From assembly GCA_025331565.1 (NCBI GenBank), contig JAFREQ010000030.1, positions 5,704,001 to 5,768,000 on the forward strand: a stretch of 64,000 nt of DNA. The letters are read 5' to 3'. This document shows, piece after piece, positions 1 to 11,800 of this stretch. The notes beneath the pieces are model-generated. The model was not told where the DNA came from. It saw only the letters and a list, made by a program, of their open reading frames with translations, and searched no databases. The stretch's first letter is position 1; the number at the start of each line of letters is the position of its first letter. The position numbers were made by a program, and so were the translations under genes. The stretch is from Holacanthus passer. Lineage: Eukaryota; Chordata; Actinopteri; Pomacanthidae.

Positions 1-2034
1 ATGCCATTTCTATCAGAGATGGCATCCTTCACTTTAGCCTCACCAACACTGACATGTTGTGAAAGGTTCAAACAGGACGACCCTGCCTCACGAGCTGACG
101 CACTGTCAGAGATAAGCTCACTCTTCTGACACGTCTTGTGAAAGACGTAAACAAAGAGCGGGGCCTGCTGCACCTTCATCCATCAAGCCTTCAAACATTG
201 TTTTACTCTCACTGGAGCACTTCAGTTTCCAGGATTACTTGTTCTTTCACTTAGCCCACATCTGTCATCTTTTCACAATAGCCCATTTCGACAATCAATG
301 GTGATTTGTCTGGCAAAACAAACAGTGAGAGGTTACATAAAACAGAGAAGCAGATTGTGGTATCATATAGATATACAGAAATATGCCACAGCTGAGTGCC
401 AGATTATGCTTTCAAGACACCTGCATCATAATTCCTGGTTGATTTGATAAAAATGGCCATTTTCGAAATTGTCTCCCATTTCCACAGTTGCTCTGCCAAT
501 CATCTTGAGTGACAGCAAATGCTGTTGCTTCATGATGGCGCAATGGGACCTTTTTCCACGATCAAGCGCTACCATGTAATTCAAACCATCACCTGAGGAC
601 AATCTCTCATAACAAAGTAGACGTCAAGAGCTCTTTAGTGTTTCCCCCACAGGGTGTAAATGCAGGTTTCCTGCTGAAATACAGAGATGGCCTCTCTTCC
701 AGGACACTGTGTTTTGTATGAACTAAATTAACTGCTCTGCTTCTTTGTGGTGGCAGCTAGATTGGCCAACTCCTTCTCTGAGTCAGCCTGGTTGAGAGGT
801 GTTAGCAGCCTCAAGGCTTTGCAATCAGACTTTATTCTCTTGTCCTTCAGGGAAGTCCCACAGAGGGCCCTTCTTGATTAAAGCTCCACAGTGACTGACT
901 CACACAATCTGAGTCCTGCTGGCTTCACAACAGCTGGAATTGCTCAGTTACTCAGCCTCCTTCCCGATGTTGAGTAAAGTTCTGTTGTGTGCCTGTGTGT
1001 GTGTACATATGAGAGTGACAGCTAACCTTAGGAACCGGGACATGGGTATATATTAAACAACCTTTTCTAGCTTGTTGGATTTCAAGCCCATGTGGACAGC
1101 TTCAGTCTGCCCCAAAGATTATCCTGCCAAACCTCAGCAATATTGTATTTGTTCAGTTGAAGGCCAGGTGCAGCCAATAACCTGCAACCTCAGGCGCCAA
1201 GCAGACACGCCACTGCATGTGACACCTTTCCTCTGTACCAGAAGCATAAAAATATGGATGCCTTCAAGTATACTTGATGCATTTGTTTATGGAGTCACTA
1301 AGGATGTTTCATCATTTTTTTCTGTCTCAGCTTCATTAGTAGTTTGGAAGGTAAGAGTGGAAAATCTTAAATTACTGTGATCATGCTCACGGAGGTGTAA
1401 AAACACTAAATCAGCCCTGCCCCCATTGTTCCTGTCATGCATGATACATCCCCCTGCTGATTCCTGTGGGGCGGATTATCACTTGATACACTATGGCTCC
1501 CATTTCAATCTTTCTACATCAAAGATGTTCCAAATGTTGCCTGGGGTCATCCTTCCCACATCACTGCTGAGCTGACCTCAGAACAGCCTCGGGATGCAGA
1601 ACAGACGATACAACTCGAGAGACAAAGGCACATGCACAACTCAGCTCTGACCATGTGCTTAGGAATTTTATGTGGCTATAATCACTATTTGTTTATTAAC
1701 AATGGATCACATGACTACTCGTACAGTATGTGAATGCAAAATATTTACAAAACCCAATGTTTAAAGCTGCTCTCATCTGTATTTTTCTATTAGAAATGGG
1801 TCAAACGACTATGTGTAATGGAAAATGTGTTGCTCAGAGACAAACCCACAGAGAATTATCACCTACTCTGCAGTTTCCCCTTGCTCTAAGGGGCATTTTA
1901 GTCTCTTTCACTTTGATTTGATTGATCATTGTTTTGGTTTTCTCACTCACACATGTCTTGTTTTTCCCACTGTACTCTATCTATCCAGCACCTAACAGCA
2001 GACAGGCAAAGTTAGCGACTAAAGAGCAAGGTGC

Positions 2035-2560
2035 TTTTTAAGGAGCTCGTGGAGACCAACCCCCCCCCCCAAACTTAAATTCATCATGTGGACATGTGGA
2101 AACATGACTCCAAATGAATGCTAATATTGTTCCTTATCTGCTGGATGTGGAAATAGACAACTGTTTGCTAACATATTTGCCATGGTGATAATGCCAATGT
2201 TGTGTTTACAGCTTGTTGTGCTGCCCCCAAGTGGCAAAAAAAATCAACTAATAGTTCTTTAGGAATATTAATAATTAATCAACAGTTAGCACACAGTGGA
2301 GCATTTAGTGGAGAGAACGATGTTTTTCTCAAGATTGGTGGAGACCAAAACAGAACTACACAGTGAATGAAAATTGGATTTACATCCATCAGGTGGACAC
2401 GAACACAACTCCAAATGAATGCTAATGTTGCTCATCTGCTGAGCGTGTAAATAAGCAATTGTTTGCTAAGTTCACCATATCAACCTAAATGGTTATAATA
2501 TGTCAAGTTCTGTTTCAGCTGGTCTCTGCTGTCTTTAAGTGGCAGAAAATATGTTAATTG
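2035..2560. repeat. About 300-bp tandem duplication (fish interspersed family)
   Basis: Two diverged units lie head to tail. Each carries 'ggtggagacca', then 'catca.gtggac', then 'actccaaatgaatgctaat', then 'tgtttgctaa', then a 'cagct.gt...tgctg' block followed by 'aagtggca'. The shared anchors are offset by about 305 bp (for example actccaaatg at 2108 and 2410). The motif order matches an interspersed family I recall from percomorph genomes. A related fragment may occur near 34730-34770 (tgctgcactgcccccaaaa). Confidence 0.65.
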
Positions 2561-2999
2561 AGGTCTAGGCTTTTTAAAGTTGTTCCCATATACTTATTAT
2601 GAGGATTAAAACAACTCAGTCATGCTGTCTGCTTTTAGTTGAGTCAGTCAAAGTCATTCTTAAATCCCTCTTTCAGAAGCTACAGTTTTTTGTATAGGTT
2701 GTAGTAAGCTCCACATTAATTCTGTCTTTGGTAAAGAACAAAAGCGATAAAATTAATTTTTCTGTGGGTTGTAAAAGCAGGAGGCGGAAACACTAAGTGG
2801 TGGAAAAACTACCTGTGAGCTCCTGTGACAAGACCTGCCTTCCATTTGTCTGATCATGAGTCATGAGTCATCATGCAAAGCACCCAGCTAAGTGTTCATG
2901 AAAAAACCTACTCCAAATATATACTGACAGTGAGTATAGCAAATAACCAGCAGCTATTAAAGTAGCCTTTATTTAGATGCTATTAGCACCCAGGTGTTC

Positions 3000-3240
3000 A
3001 TAGCCAAAACCGAAACCATGATCGTTGCCTGAACCTAACCTAACCTAGTTTTGGTGCCTAAACCTAACCAAGTCATTTTACGGCCTAAACCTAATTAAGC
3101 TGTGACTGAAAACTGAAAATAATAAGTCATCTAAGACAAAAAAAAGTGTTGACTTTTGGTTTTCACACAGGACTCAAACCCTGCTCCTGTTAAACCTATT
3201 AATCCACCACAACCTTGTCCCACTAGTGATGGATGCAAAT
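3000..3240 (+). repeat. CCTAAACCTAACC-type interspersed repeat
   Basis: The sequence has the typical fish pattern 'accatgatc', 'cctaaacctaacca' and 'gcctaaacctaa', then a block containing 'caggactcaaaccctgctcc'. That last block resembles the reverse complement of a degenerate tRNA B box, so a tRNA-derived SINE origin is possible but unproven. Related diverged fragments are at 24450-24560, 34130-34260 (minus strand) and 38885-39000. Confidence 0.55.
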
Positions 3241-5885
3241 AGCCAAATTGCTGCCATGTGACCATTCTTAGACAGGTGCAAATGCTATGAAGACAAGTAG
3301 AATGGCTGGTTTAAATATGCTGTGGAAACTGCTTTTGAAGGACTGTGCATGTTTGTGTGTGTGAGTGTTTGTGTGCAGCACTATCCCTGCTGAATGAAGA
3401 TACTAGAGACACTACCAGAGACCCCAGCTAATTTACATTATGAAAGAGCTACATGCCCAAGCTGTACAAAATGTCTTTGAGTGAGAAACTTAATCCACCA
3501 TAGAATTTTAATTCAATCTTTATGTAGCGAGGATTATAGTATTTTCAAGGGGGCACAATGAATAATCTCGCTCGCTGCTGAAAAATGCTGAAATGGAGAG
3601 AATATAAATGTCATTGATCCTACAGGGGAAATGTGGTCATCACAGCAGCAAAGAATAGAGGTGTAGACTTCGAGTGAGAATGTGATAAAGGATCTAAATT
3701 GAAGTAAAAAGGGGCTTAAAGATAAAATGTCTCCAATTGTGACAAAACCTCTCTCAGCAACAGCCAAAACAAAATTTGTTTTAAGATGGCTATTTAGGTA
3801 TGGGAAGATTTAGCAGGAATAGAAAGGACGAAAGAAAATGCTTTATTTGTACTGCTTTTTTTTTTTTTTTTAGCTATTTATCTGTTGCCTCCCAAGCTGC
3901 AGGTTTAATTGAGAATCAAAGGCTGAAAAAAAAAAAAACAGCTCCTCAAATGCCAGAAAAAATAAGAAGGGAAAGCAAGGAAAAGGCCTCAGATGTGAAA
4001 TCCCAAGGGCTTATCTGAGGTTAGGGGAAGGTTCATGGAGCGTTACGCAAAGAAACATGATGCACAGCGCCAACACAATTCGGCACATTCGGCGTCACAA
4101 AGGGCTGCGTCTAGTCTAGATGATGTATTTCTATCTCAACCTTTGAGTAGCGTTCCACCCCTTGAACAGGCCCTGCTTGTGGGGGCATATGTCAGTCAGC
4201 CGGCTGTCTGAGGAATCTGGGGAGAAAACTGCATCAGGCCTGACTGTAAAATAACAGTGGAAACGACTTAAGTAGGGCTAAGGAGAAGCCTGGTTTTTGA
4301 TTGAATTAAGGCTTGGAGCAGTGTTTCAGAGAGGTCAGATGTCTCTCAGAACAAGGCAATAAAGAGACTTCAATCAGAGCAAACCCAGGGGTGCAAAAAC
4401 TCAGCTAGTGGGCCTCTGCTATATGATATTTTAACCATTCTCTCCCTGTCCCTTTATCTGATAAGGTTTCATCTGCAAACAGTAATTTATTAGGACAGAC
4501 TATGTTGAATATGGCAACAGGACTTTGAGTCATGAAGCAAAAGTGCAGCTGGTCATCAAACACAGAGAGGGGAACAAAGGCTACGGGTTCTGTCATTCTG
4601 AAGACACTGCACATTCACCCCCACCAGCCTGGAGACACCAGTGTCAATCAACACACTGCACATTTACAATCAAATGTGCTATCTATGGGATATGTGACCC
4701 CGGGTCTATTTTTACAGCAGCAGAAAGGATGACAGCACTGACTCTCTAGGGAAAAGAAATGTGGTATACATTCTCTCACATCAAAGCCTGGGCCATACTA
4801 GCCTGTGCTATGTCTTTGTGATATGTATGTTAAGCTACCTAACATACCTTGATAATGCACAGCAGCATGGCTTTTTTTCTCTCCCCTCGCTGCTTTTGTG
4901 TAAACATGGGGGCCAAATATCGGTCAGATATAGATAGCCTTTGTTCATTGTTATTCCATTGCTTCATGGGAGGCTTTACTGTACACAAAGGCAGGAATGG
5001 TAACCTCCAGAAAGGACATGTGTACATGTAAACATGAAGACACAAGAAAACCTGCTTGTTATCTGTAGAGGTGTGGACAGTAAAAGCACTAAAAACTGAG
5101 GTAATCTAAAAATACCTAAACATCTAAATCATCAAAAGCCCTGTTAAAGAGAAAATAGGGATGACCTATGCGACAAGAATCAAAATGATTGTGCCAAAAT
5201 ATGTGAACTAAATGTGTGACATAAATGAAGACTGATTGTCTTTAAGTATACCGTATTCATTCAACTCACAAAAAACAGTAACAGATTAACACAATAGCAA
5301 TTGAGCCCCCCTTGTTCACAAACTTAGTTTTGTGATAACAGATGCACCATGTAAGCATAAAATTAACCAACATATTAAAGCCATTACAAGTAGATGTTGA
5401 CACAGGGCCCCTCTACAAGACAAAGCCTTAGAGGATAATCCTGGTTAATTTCAGCCTGGTGTATTTCCCATTAATGTGGCTATTGTGACTCTATAAACTG
5501 TGCTAACTTTGAAGAATTTATGGGCTCATGCAAAACTGGTTCAAGCTGGCTGAAAACTTTGTTGCTTAGAACAATAAACAAAAAACTTTCCAAATAAACA
5601 TTTTGCTTGAATCTGAATCTTGTCTCGGAGTGTGACAGAAAGTAGATGCCTAGAATGGGCATCATATTTCATTGATTTCATTAGGAAAACGGTGGGCAGA
5701 GCTTGTCCCGATATATGATGTTTTGTGCGAGTCCTCATTTCCATGAATCTCTCCAATGGAGGTGGCGAGTGCAAAGTTAGTGCCACTCATTTAGCCCGAA
5801 CAGCCACATTTATGGGAAACATGCCCGGTTGAAATAAACCAGAATCATCATTTAAGATTAGCTACAAATGGAGGAGCTGCCTGAA

Positions 5886-5990
5886 AGAAATGGTTCGACA
5901 TTTTGTGCTATTCTCTTTGTTGCTGAGAGTTGGATGAAAAGATCGATACTACTCTCATGTCAGCTTGCTAAACCAGCAGCCTTTTGTGCA
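5886..5990 (+). repeat. Short interspersed repeat, 'gagagttrgatgagaagat' family
   Basis: This copy contains 'cgacattttg', 'tgctgagagttggatgaaaa' and 'actactctcatgtc'. It is one of about four diverged copies of the same family in the window (others at 21665-21890, 27003-27140 and, inverted, 27546-27655). Class is uncertain; it is a common fish family of MITE-like size. Confidence 0.55.
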
Positions 5991-6257
5991 GTGTAACTGA
6001 GCACAAATACTAGGGTCTGAAAATGGGGTCTGTGGTTTTATGGAGTGTTATGTGCTGTGCTATTTCTTGGCGGGAGCAGTGACTTGCTCCTAACACGTCA
6101 CATAACCTTATATACTTTGATATACCATGTTATATGCTATTCATTTAAACCTTTTACATTTCAATTTATATTAATCTGTTAACTAAATTAGGGCCCCTGA
6201 GGGTCTGAGTCCGCCGGGCATTCAGCTGTGCATCTTATGCTCCTTCAACCATCTTAC

Positions 6258-6579
6258 CTAGCAGCTGCACTCCGCGGGTCAGACCGTAAACATCAATGAG
6301 GGCCCAGAGGGGCTCAGCTGTGCGGACTCCGCTGAAGAACAGCATGGGACTGGACTCGTTAATGCGGTAGAAGACTCTGCCCTTCTTGTCAACCCAAAAG
6401 GCGATAATGTTGCCCTCGTTGGCAAACTCCTCAGGCAGGGCCTTGGCCCAGAAGCCGCTCTGGGACACCAGGTCGGGGCAGGCGTACTTGGGCAGGTTGT
6501 CTGGGTTTATCCTGGAGGGGTCTTTGGAGGTGAAGCCCAGACGTAGAGCCCCGCTCCAGCAGCACTGCTTTTTAGTAAT
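6258..6579 (-). CDS. neurl1: neurl1 coding exon 3 (rest of NHR1 domain)
   Basis: This exon of 322 nt encodes residues 96-202 plus one base. The acceptor is TTTTTTCCCAG (AG at 6581-6580); the donor is CTAG|GTAAGA (GT at 6257-6256). Phase is 0 in and 1 out. The reading frame starts ITKKQCCWSGALRLGF and includes KYACPDLVSQSGFWAKALPE, NIIAFWVDKKGRVFYRIN and PLWALIDVYGLTRGVQLL. These are hallmarks of the first NHR domain of NEURL1, near-identical to what I recall of mammalian NEURL1 and clearly different from NEURL1B. It completes NHR1. The following exons (linker, NHR2, C-terminal RING finger) are not in the window, so the gene is partial and runs off the left edge. Spurious reading continues past the donor for seven codons (GKMVEGA) and is intronic. 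Confidence 0.96.
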
Positions 6580-6881
6580 CTGGGAAAAAAGATAATCAAA
6601 TGAGGTTTGATTGGTATCATTTTGAAAACATTTGATTATTTCCCAGAAATCTGATATGAACAGTGCAGACTGCCATTTGACATGAGGCTGTAAATCACTC
6701 CAATCTCTCAACTTCTACATCATTTGACTTCAAATTCAAATTCAGACAGTGTGGTTGAGTCTTCATCAAGGCACTCCACATTTTAGGTGTAAACCTAAGA
6801 TAAAAACAGTAGAATAGTTTGACAGTTTAAAAGCCCCCCAGACTTTTAGGAGCTCAAGTGCTCCACTCTGACATAAAATAC
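6580..6881 (-). other. neurl1: neurl1 intron 2
   Basis: A 302-bp GT-AG, phase 0 intron between the two NHR1 exons. It is short relative to the introns on either side. No internal feature is seen. Confidence 0.93.
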
Positions 6882-7132
6882 CTTGAGGCGGACTTGCTCA
6901 TACAACGCTATGGGCCTGTTGCAGAAGGTGATGGCGTTGCAGAAACTAGCCTGCCTCTTGACTGTCTTCTGGGCGAGGTCCATGACGATTTGGGATCCCT
7001 TGGCATTTGGATGGAACAGAAGTGGGCTGATGGGAAGGGTCCCACCAATGGTGCCACACTGGATAGGCAGACACCTCTTGGGTTTGTGGTGACATCGGTG
7101 TGACGTGGACGGGAACGGGCCACCAAGGGAGT
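6882..7132 (-). CDS. neurl1: neurl1 coding exon 2 (start of NHR1 domain)
   Basis: This exon of 251 nt encodes residues 12-95. The acceptor is pyrimidine-rich and ends in CAG (7135-7133); the donor is AAG|GTATTT (GT at 6881-6880). Phase is 1 in and 0 out. The peptide begins SLGGPFPSTSHRCHHKPKRC, which closely matches the vertebrate NEURL1 region before NHR1. It continues with PLLFHPNAKGSQIVMD, RQASFCNAITF and LYEQVRLK, the first strands of the neuralized homology repeat. NHR domains of neuralized proteins bind substrates such as Notch ligands (Delta, Jagged) and, for mammalian NEURL1, CPEB3. NHR1 begins near residue 48. Nothing is broken in the frame. Confidence 0.95.
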
Positions 7133-7888
7133 CTGAGGCAGACGGAGACAAAGCACAGAGAGAGAGATGAGCTCTACTGTGAAACAAAAATGTCCTAATT
7201 AGGAGCAGGAGGTCGGGTTTAGTCACCATAATTAGTGTCGGATGTTTTTGTTTCAAAGCTGATGAAATGTTTTGCATCGCAGAGAATAACATCAGATATT
7301 ACCACATAATCAAAGATTTCTGACTTCTTGTACATGGGTGCTTTGTTGACTTGTGAGCAGCGGAGTAATAAGCTAATCAGCCATAATCACATTGGGCCCT
7401 GCAGGGTCAAAAGCAAATCTCCATGTGGGTCAAGATTGCAACACATGTCCAAGAAAGAAATTATGCTCCTCAGTTATTCACACACTGAACTGTTCCCACA
7501 TAAGATGGTCCATGTTGAATGCGAGCCATTTGGTTGGGCATCATCTGTCGAGCAAAAGCTGTTTGCTGACTGGCAATATAATGCAGTTTCAACATACAGT
7601 ATTACACAATACATACAGGACATATTAATAACATGATCCTGTATTTGGCCAAATTGTAATTAAGATTAAGACATTATTCTTGTATAAAAAAACAGTAGAC
7701 CAAATAATTGCATCACAAGTTACTAACACGGCTAAATATCACATATCACACTCTGTCATGTGCTTCATCCCGAAACACAGCAGTTCTATGGCTGCTTGCC
7801 AGGAGCCAAGAAGACTTAGAGAGGAAGGCTCGACTGACTTGATAATTAGATGCATGAGCAGTAAATGTGTCTGAATTGAGTCTGGGCG

Positions 7889-7919
7889 AGAGTGGCTGAG
7901 GTACCCCCTCAGCCACTCT
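7889..7919. repeat. Perfect 13-bp inverted repeat (hairpin)
   Basis: The arms AGAGTGGCTGAGG (7889-7901) and CCTCAGCCACTCT (7907-7919) are exact reverse complements separated by a 5-base loop, TACCC. It lies in neurl1 intron 1. No terminator role applies in a vertebrate; it may be a MITE relic or structured intronic RNA. Confidence 0.8.
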
Positions 7920-8639
7920 GACCACAGCACTTGAACAGCTACTAGAAACAACATGCACTGGAGCAATTTCACAGAGTTTTCCAGAGCTGGTAACTGCCAG
8001 ATTAAAATAGCTGAATTAGTATTCTGTAGAACAGAGAAAACAGAGAATCCTAAAAATTCCATCATCTGATACTCATACTTCAATATGTTATATATAATCA
8101 TTCTGGGATGTTAAATGATTTCCAGAAGTTTCAGTAATGTTTGAACATTCCAGCATTTAGTGGTGAAGTGGTTTAATTCATCTTTTTATTGTGTCCACGT
8201 CTCTCAGCTTGTCTGGTCTGCGTCCGTTAGATCCACTTTTTCCTCAAAGATCTCACCTGGACATTTTCTATCCGGCAGAGTTTTACTTGCAGGCCCACAA
8301 AGCAATAATGCTCACAATTGTGATTGCAGCTTTAGAGATGGAGTCCCATTCCTGACTCAAACCTCTGCAGGTCTCCCAGCTGTGTTGCATTATGGGCTGT
8401 TCAAGCTACTGTCAGTGGAGAAATTGGTATGTCTGTCTCTTCTTTGATTGATTTCTCCCTGTATAATTTACTGGCTAGAAAAAAAAATCCCATCTGTTAA
8501 AATCTGAGGCATTGATACATCAGCATAAACATCAGCAGAACCTGATATTTACCATGATGTATCAGTTAGATGATATTTCTCTCCAATCAAACTCTAGTCA
8601 GCGATGCTGGACACATTTCAACACCAAATGTTTGGCCAC

Positions 8640-8815
8640 CTTTTTTCATATACGTGTGTGTACATAATAGTCTATTCTTAACCTTTATTTGTCCAGCTTT
8701 GTTGTCCTTGTTCTTACGTCTATTCCTGTGTAAGTACACTGAGAAAGAAGTCAAATTCCTTACATGTGTACACAAACTTTGCCATTAAAGCTGATTGTGA
8801 CTCACTCTGAATAAG
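8640..8815 (+). repeat. Retroelement-like tail, copy 1
   Basis: This copy shares a long, ordered set of blocks with 63050-63205 in the same orientation: 'acctttatttg', 'cagctttgttgtccttgttc', 'ctgtgtaagtac', then 'aagctgattstga'. Such ends with an AATAAAGCTGATT-like signal are typical of the 3' tails of fish non-LTR elements. The similar peptides predicted from both loci are a by-product of this repeat. Confidence 0.65.
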
Positions 8816-11800
8816 AAATCATAGACCAACCAACAACATGGAAGCATGAAAAGATATATTTATGCTTCTAAGTCAGTGTATGAGAGAGTAGTGGAAGTTT
8901 CCCTCCACCTTATGGCAGGTGCTCGCTCACAAAAATAAATGGCTATAATTGAAGATGTCAAAGTAAAATTATCAGTTAGTTATTCTTAGTTCTTTAAAAT
9001 ATTAAGTTTATTGAGCTTCGGACTCAATCTGTACCCAGTCATATTCACAGAGGATTGTTTGACAAGCAAACAGATGAAAGCTAACACGGTGGCAGCAGCA
9101 GATGTCCTGCGGAGTCCTGATAAGACCTGCAGTTAGTCTTAAAAAACAGCCCACTTCTTGTTCTCCCTCTTTCTTTGTCTCCCTCTCGTCTGTGTCTCCC
9201 TCTTCTCTGCGTTTATCAAGTAATGACCTTTTCAGCTTTTCACCCTGTAAGCGTGTCTACAGTTCAATCTGGCCCCAACCTAATAGCATCATTGAGGCCT
9301 TTTGTCTTAGGCGGAGCCACAGGAGAGCGGTTGTTGAATGTGGCGCACATGGTCCAGGGCAGATTGAGCTGAATGCATTACCAGGCTCTGAAGAGACGCA
9401 GCTGCTGCAGAGAGAAACGGGCTATGTGTGAATTCATGTTCCTTAGCAACCCCTTGTATCTAAAGGTCTCGATCAGTGCACTCTTTCACTCTACGGCTAT
9501 CAGCGAGGATACAGCAGATGCCTTTTGTTTACTCGGACACAACAAAATGATATTTATAGACTTGAATTCGAGCTTTTTAAAACTCAGCTTGTGTGAGAGT
9601 CCATTCTAACAAAGAGACAACATCAGTTTACGGAGCAAGACTAACGCCTTAATTTATTTGTATCGTTCACACTTTAAAACCTCTATTTTACACATCCCTA
9701 AAGACTCAACAGCTTTGCAGGTATTTGTATTTGCAGGTCAATGGAGGGATATACTGATTCATACCCTGTAACAAATGGGTCAACTGCTGAGCAGCTACAC
9801 TGGATTAGATGGGACTTAAGTGTCTTTACATGCTTTGTGACATTTTGACCCTTCCTGCTATCCAAGTTAACATATGGGGAAAGAGAAAGAGTGGGATTTC
9901 TATGTTTGATCCCATGACACTTACAGTAAAACCAACCTTAATATTTCACTCTCACCACTTCCAGCAGCAGGAAGGTGTTTTCAGCAAAAAGGTCCAGTAC
10001 ACCAACTGTACACTACCTCACCATCACCAAACGGCAGCCAGACAAAGTTAGGGCCTCCTAGTGACTTCAATCAATTGGGAGGACAGAAACAGACATGCAT
10101 TCAAATACAGGCTAAAACTATCTTCCAAGTGCATATACCAGGTTGAACACCTTGCAGTGTGTAGCTTGCAGCATCGTGCCAACTCTAACGTTCAGTTAAA
10201 AAAATGCTGAGACAGAGGAGAAAATTATTGCTGTAAGATAATTTTTCTAGATGTAGAACTTGATTTTTTTAGTGGTTTAGCATATTTGATGAAGCTGATA
10301 TACTTTCATGATTCATGCAATTTAGGTTTGGCTAAATGCACTGACAAAAGCGTCAAATGAAGAAATGTAATGCCTTATAATGTAATGATATCCTTCCAAG
10401 TCCTACTGTAGGAGTATAAACTAATAAGCCTTAAAGCTTGACTTCCTGGTTTGCATTTTGCCTTCTCACAGGTACCCTGTAGCAACATGCCACTGTCTGA
10501 AAAAACCATGCGACAGCAAAAGGAGTTAACTTTTGTATTTTTTCTGTCGAGCAAAATAGTCTGGGTGGGTGGAAAAACTATTTTTTCCACACACTGTTCC
10601 TCGACTGTTTAAGATTCATGTTTACTCTGAAATCCCATGTTGTAGTTTTAAGTTATTAGATAGACCAAAGCAGCTTGAAGCCTAACGGCCGGTCTCAGTC
10701 CTCCAATTACCTCAGCAACACAAATCCTGGAGTAAGCTCATGTCTGCAGAACCCGAGACGTGAACCCTTGATGCAAAAGGCTCGAAAATGGCTCTTGTTA
10801 ACATCTATCACACTCTGCCACTTAAAAACCTGTTTGTGCGCAGAGCTTTATGTATTTGTTATCTAGGAAAAAGCGGTCTTAACAGCCTCACAGGAGCTAT
10901 TTTGCCAAAGGTCAAGGATGTCTTTTTGTGGACAAATGGAAAGTGAAAAGCTTGTATTCCTCTGGCCCGGAGTGTGGAGGTCTTTATCCCACTAATAACA
11001 ACAGACATACACTGCAGCTCCAATCCCTCATCACAATACACACACTTGTGCTGCTAATACCTGTCATACGCCAATGAATATCTCCGTGAGCTGTTCTCTC
11101 ACCAGTTCATTTGGCTGGCCACGGTGAGTGAGAGGTGAGCTGTGTGTGTGTTCTTGTGTGTGCATCAGTGTGTGTTCTTCATCTAAAAGCCATCAGCTAA
11201 GTGGTTTCCCATCCAAATACGACCGTAAAGGTGCAAGTAAGCTATTCAAATATTTGCTCAGTATTTGGTAGGCAAATGACTTCCTGGTTCCGGGTAACAA
11301 CTTTAAAAGCTATTTGCCAAATTAAATGTTCTCATAAGGTAACAGTTAAGCTGTATTATATGAATTTACTTTGAATATTATTTGCAAATAATTAATGCTT
11401 TGTATTTTTTAAATGTGTGAATAACATATGGAGTAATGAATTGGTGAAAAGAATCATTTTCTATTGCGACTTACTATAGTTTTGTATGTGTCTCCTAGTA
11501 TTGACCCAGATCTCCACCACATATAACCATTCTGTCTAATTTTAGCACCTAGGAAACACAATGTGTCTATAGCATGTAGTCACAACAGCAGCAGTGCTTA
11601 TGACGCCCAGGTAGCTCCTACCCATATATAGCATACCAACCCATCCCTTGTACCTGTTGCTATGTAAAGTCCAGCTTAACACTTAGAGACTTAAGAGAAA
11701 ACACAGACAGACAGACACAAAGCCATTTGTGAATACAGTATGCAATCATGCAGTGTTGTGTCATGTGGACTGTCATACTCTAGAATACATTTCTATCTCT

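Larger units (their letters stand above)
1..6257 (-). other. neurl1: neurl1 intron 3 (partial), no exon seen
   Basis: This is intron sequence downstream of the exon ending at 6258, to the left edge. I looked on the minus strand for the linker, NHR2 and RING exons and found none. The stretch holds an about 300-bp tandem duplication (2035-2560), a CCTAAACC-type repeat (3000-3240), poly-C and poly-T runs (about 2061, 3856), and a short interspersed-repeat copy (5886-5990). The rest, including 1-2030 and 3250-5880, shows nothing I can assign. Confidence 0.8.

Noticed and set aside
6386..6595. Plus-strand frame opposite neurl1 exon 3
   Set aside because: Shadow of the conserved NHR1 coding exon on the other strand.
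8570..8788. Small protein apparently shared with 62880-63182
   Set aside because: The similarity comes from two copies of one retroelement tail.
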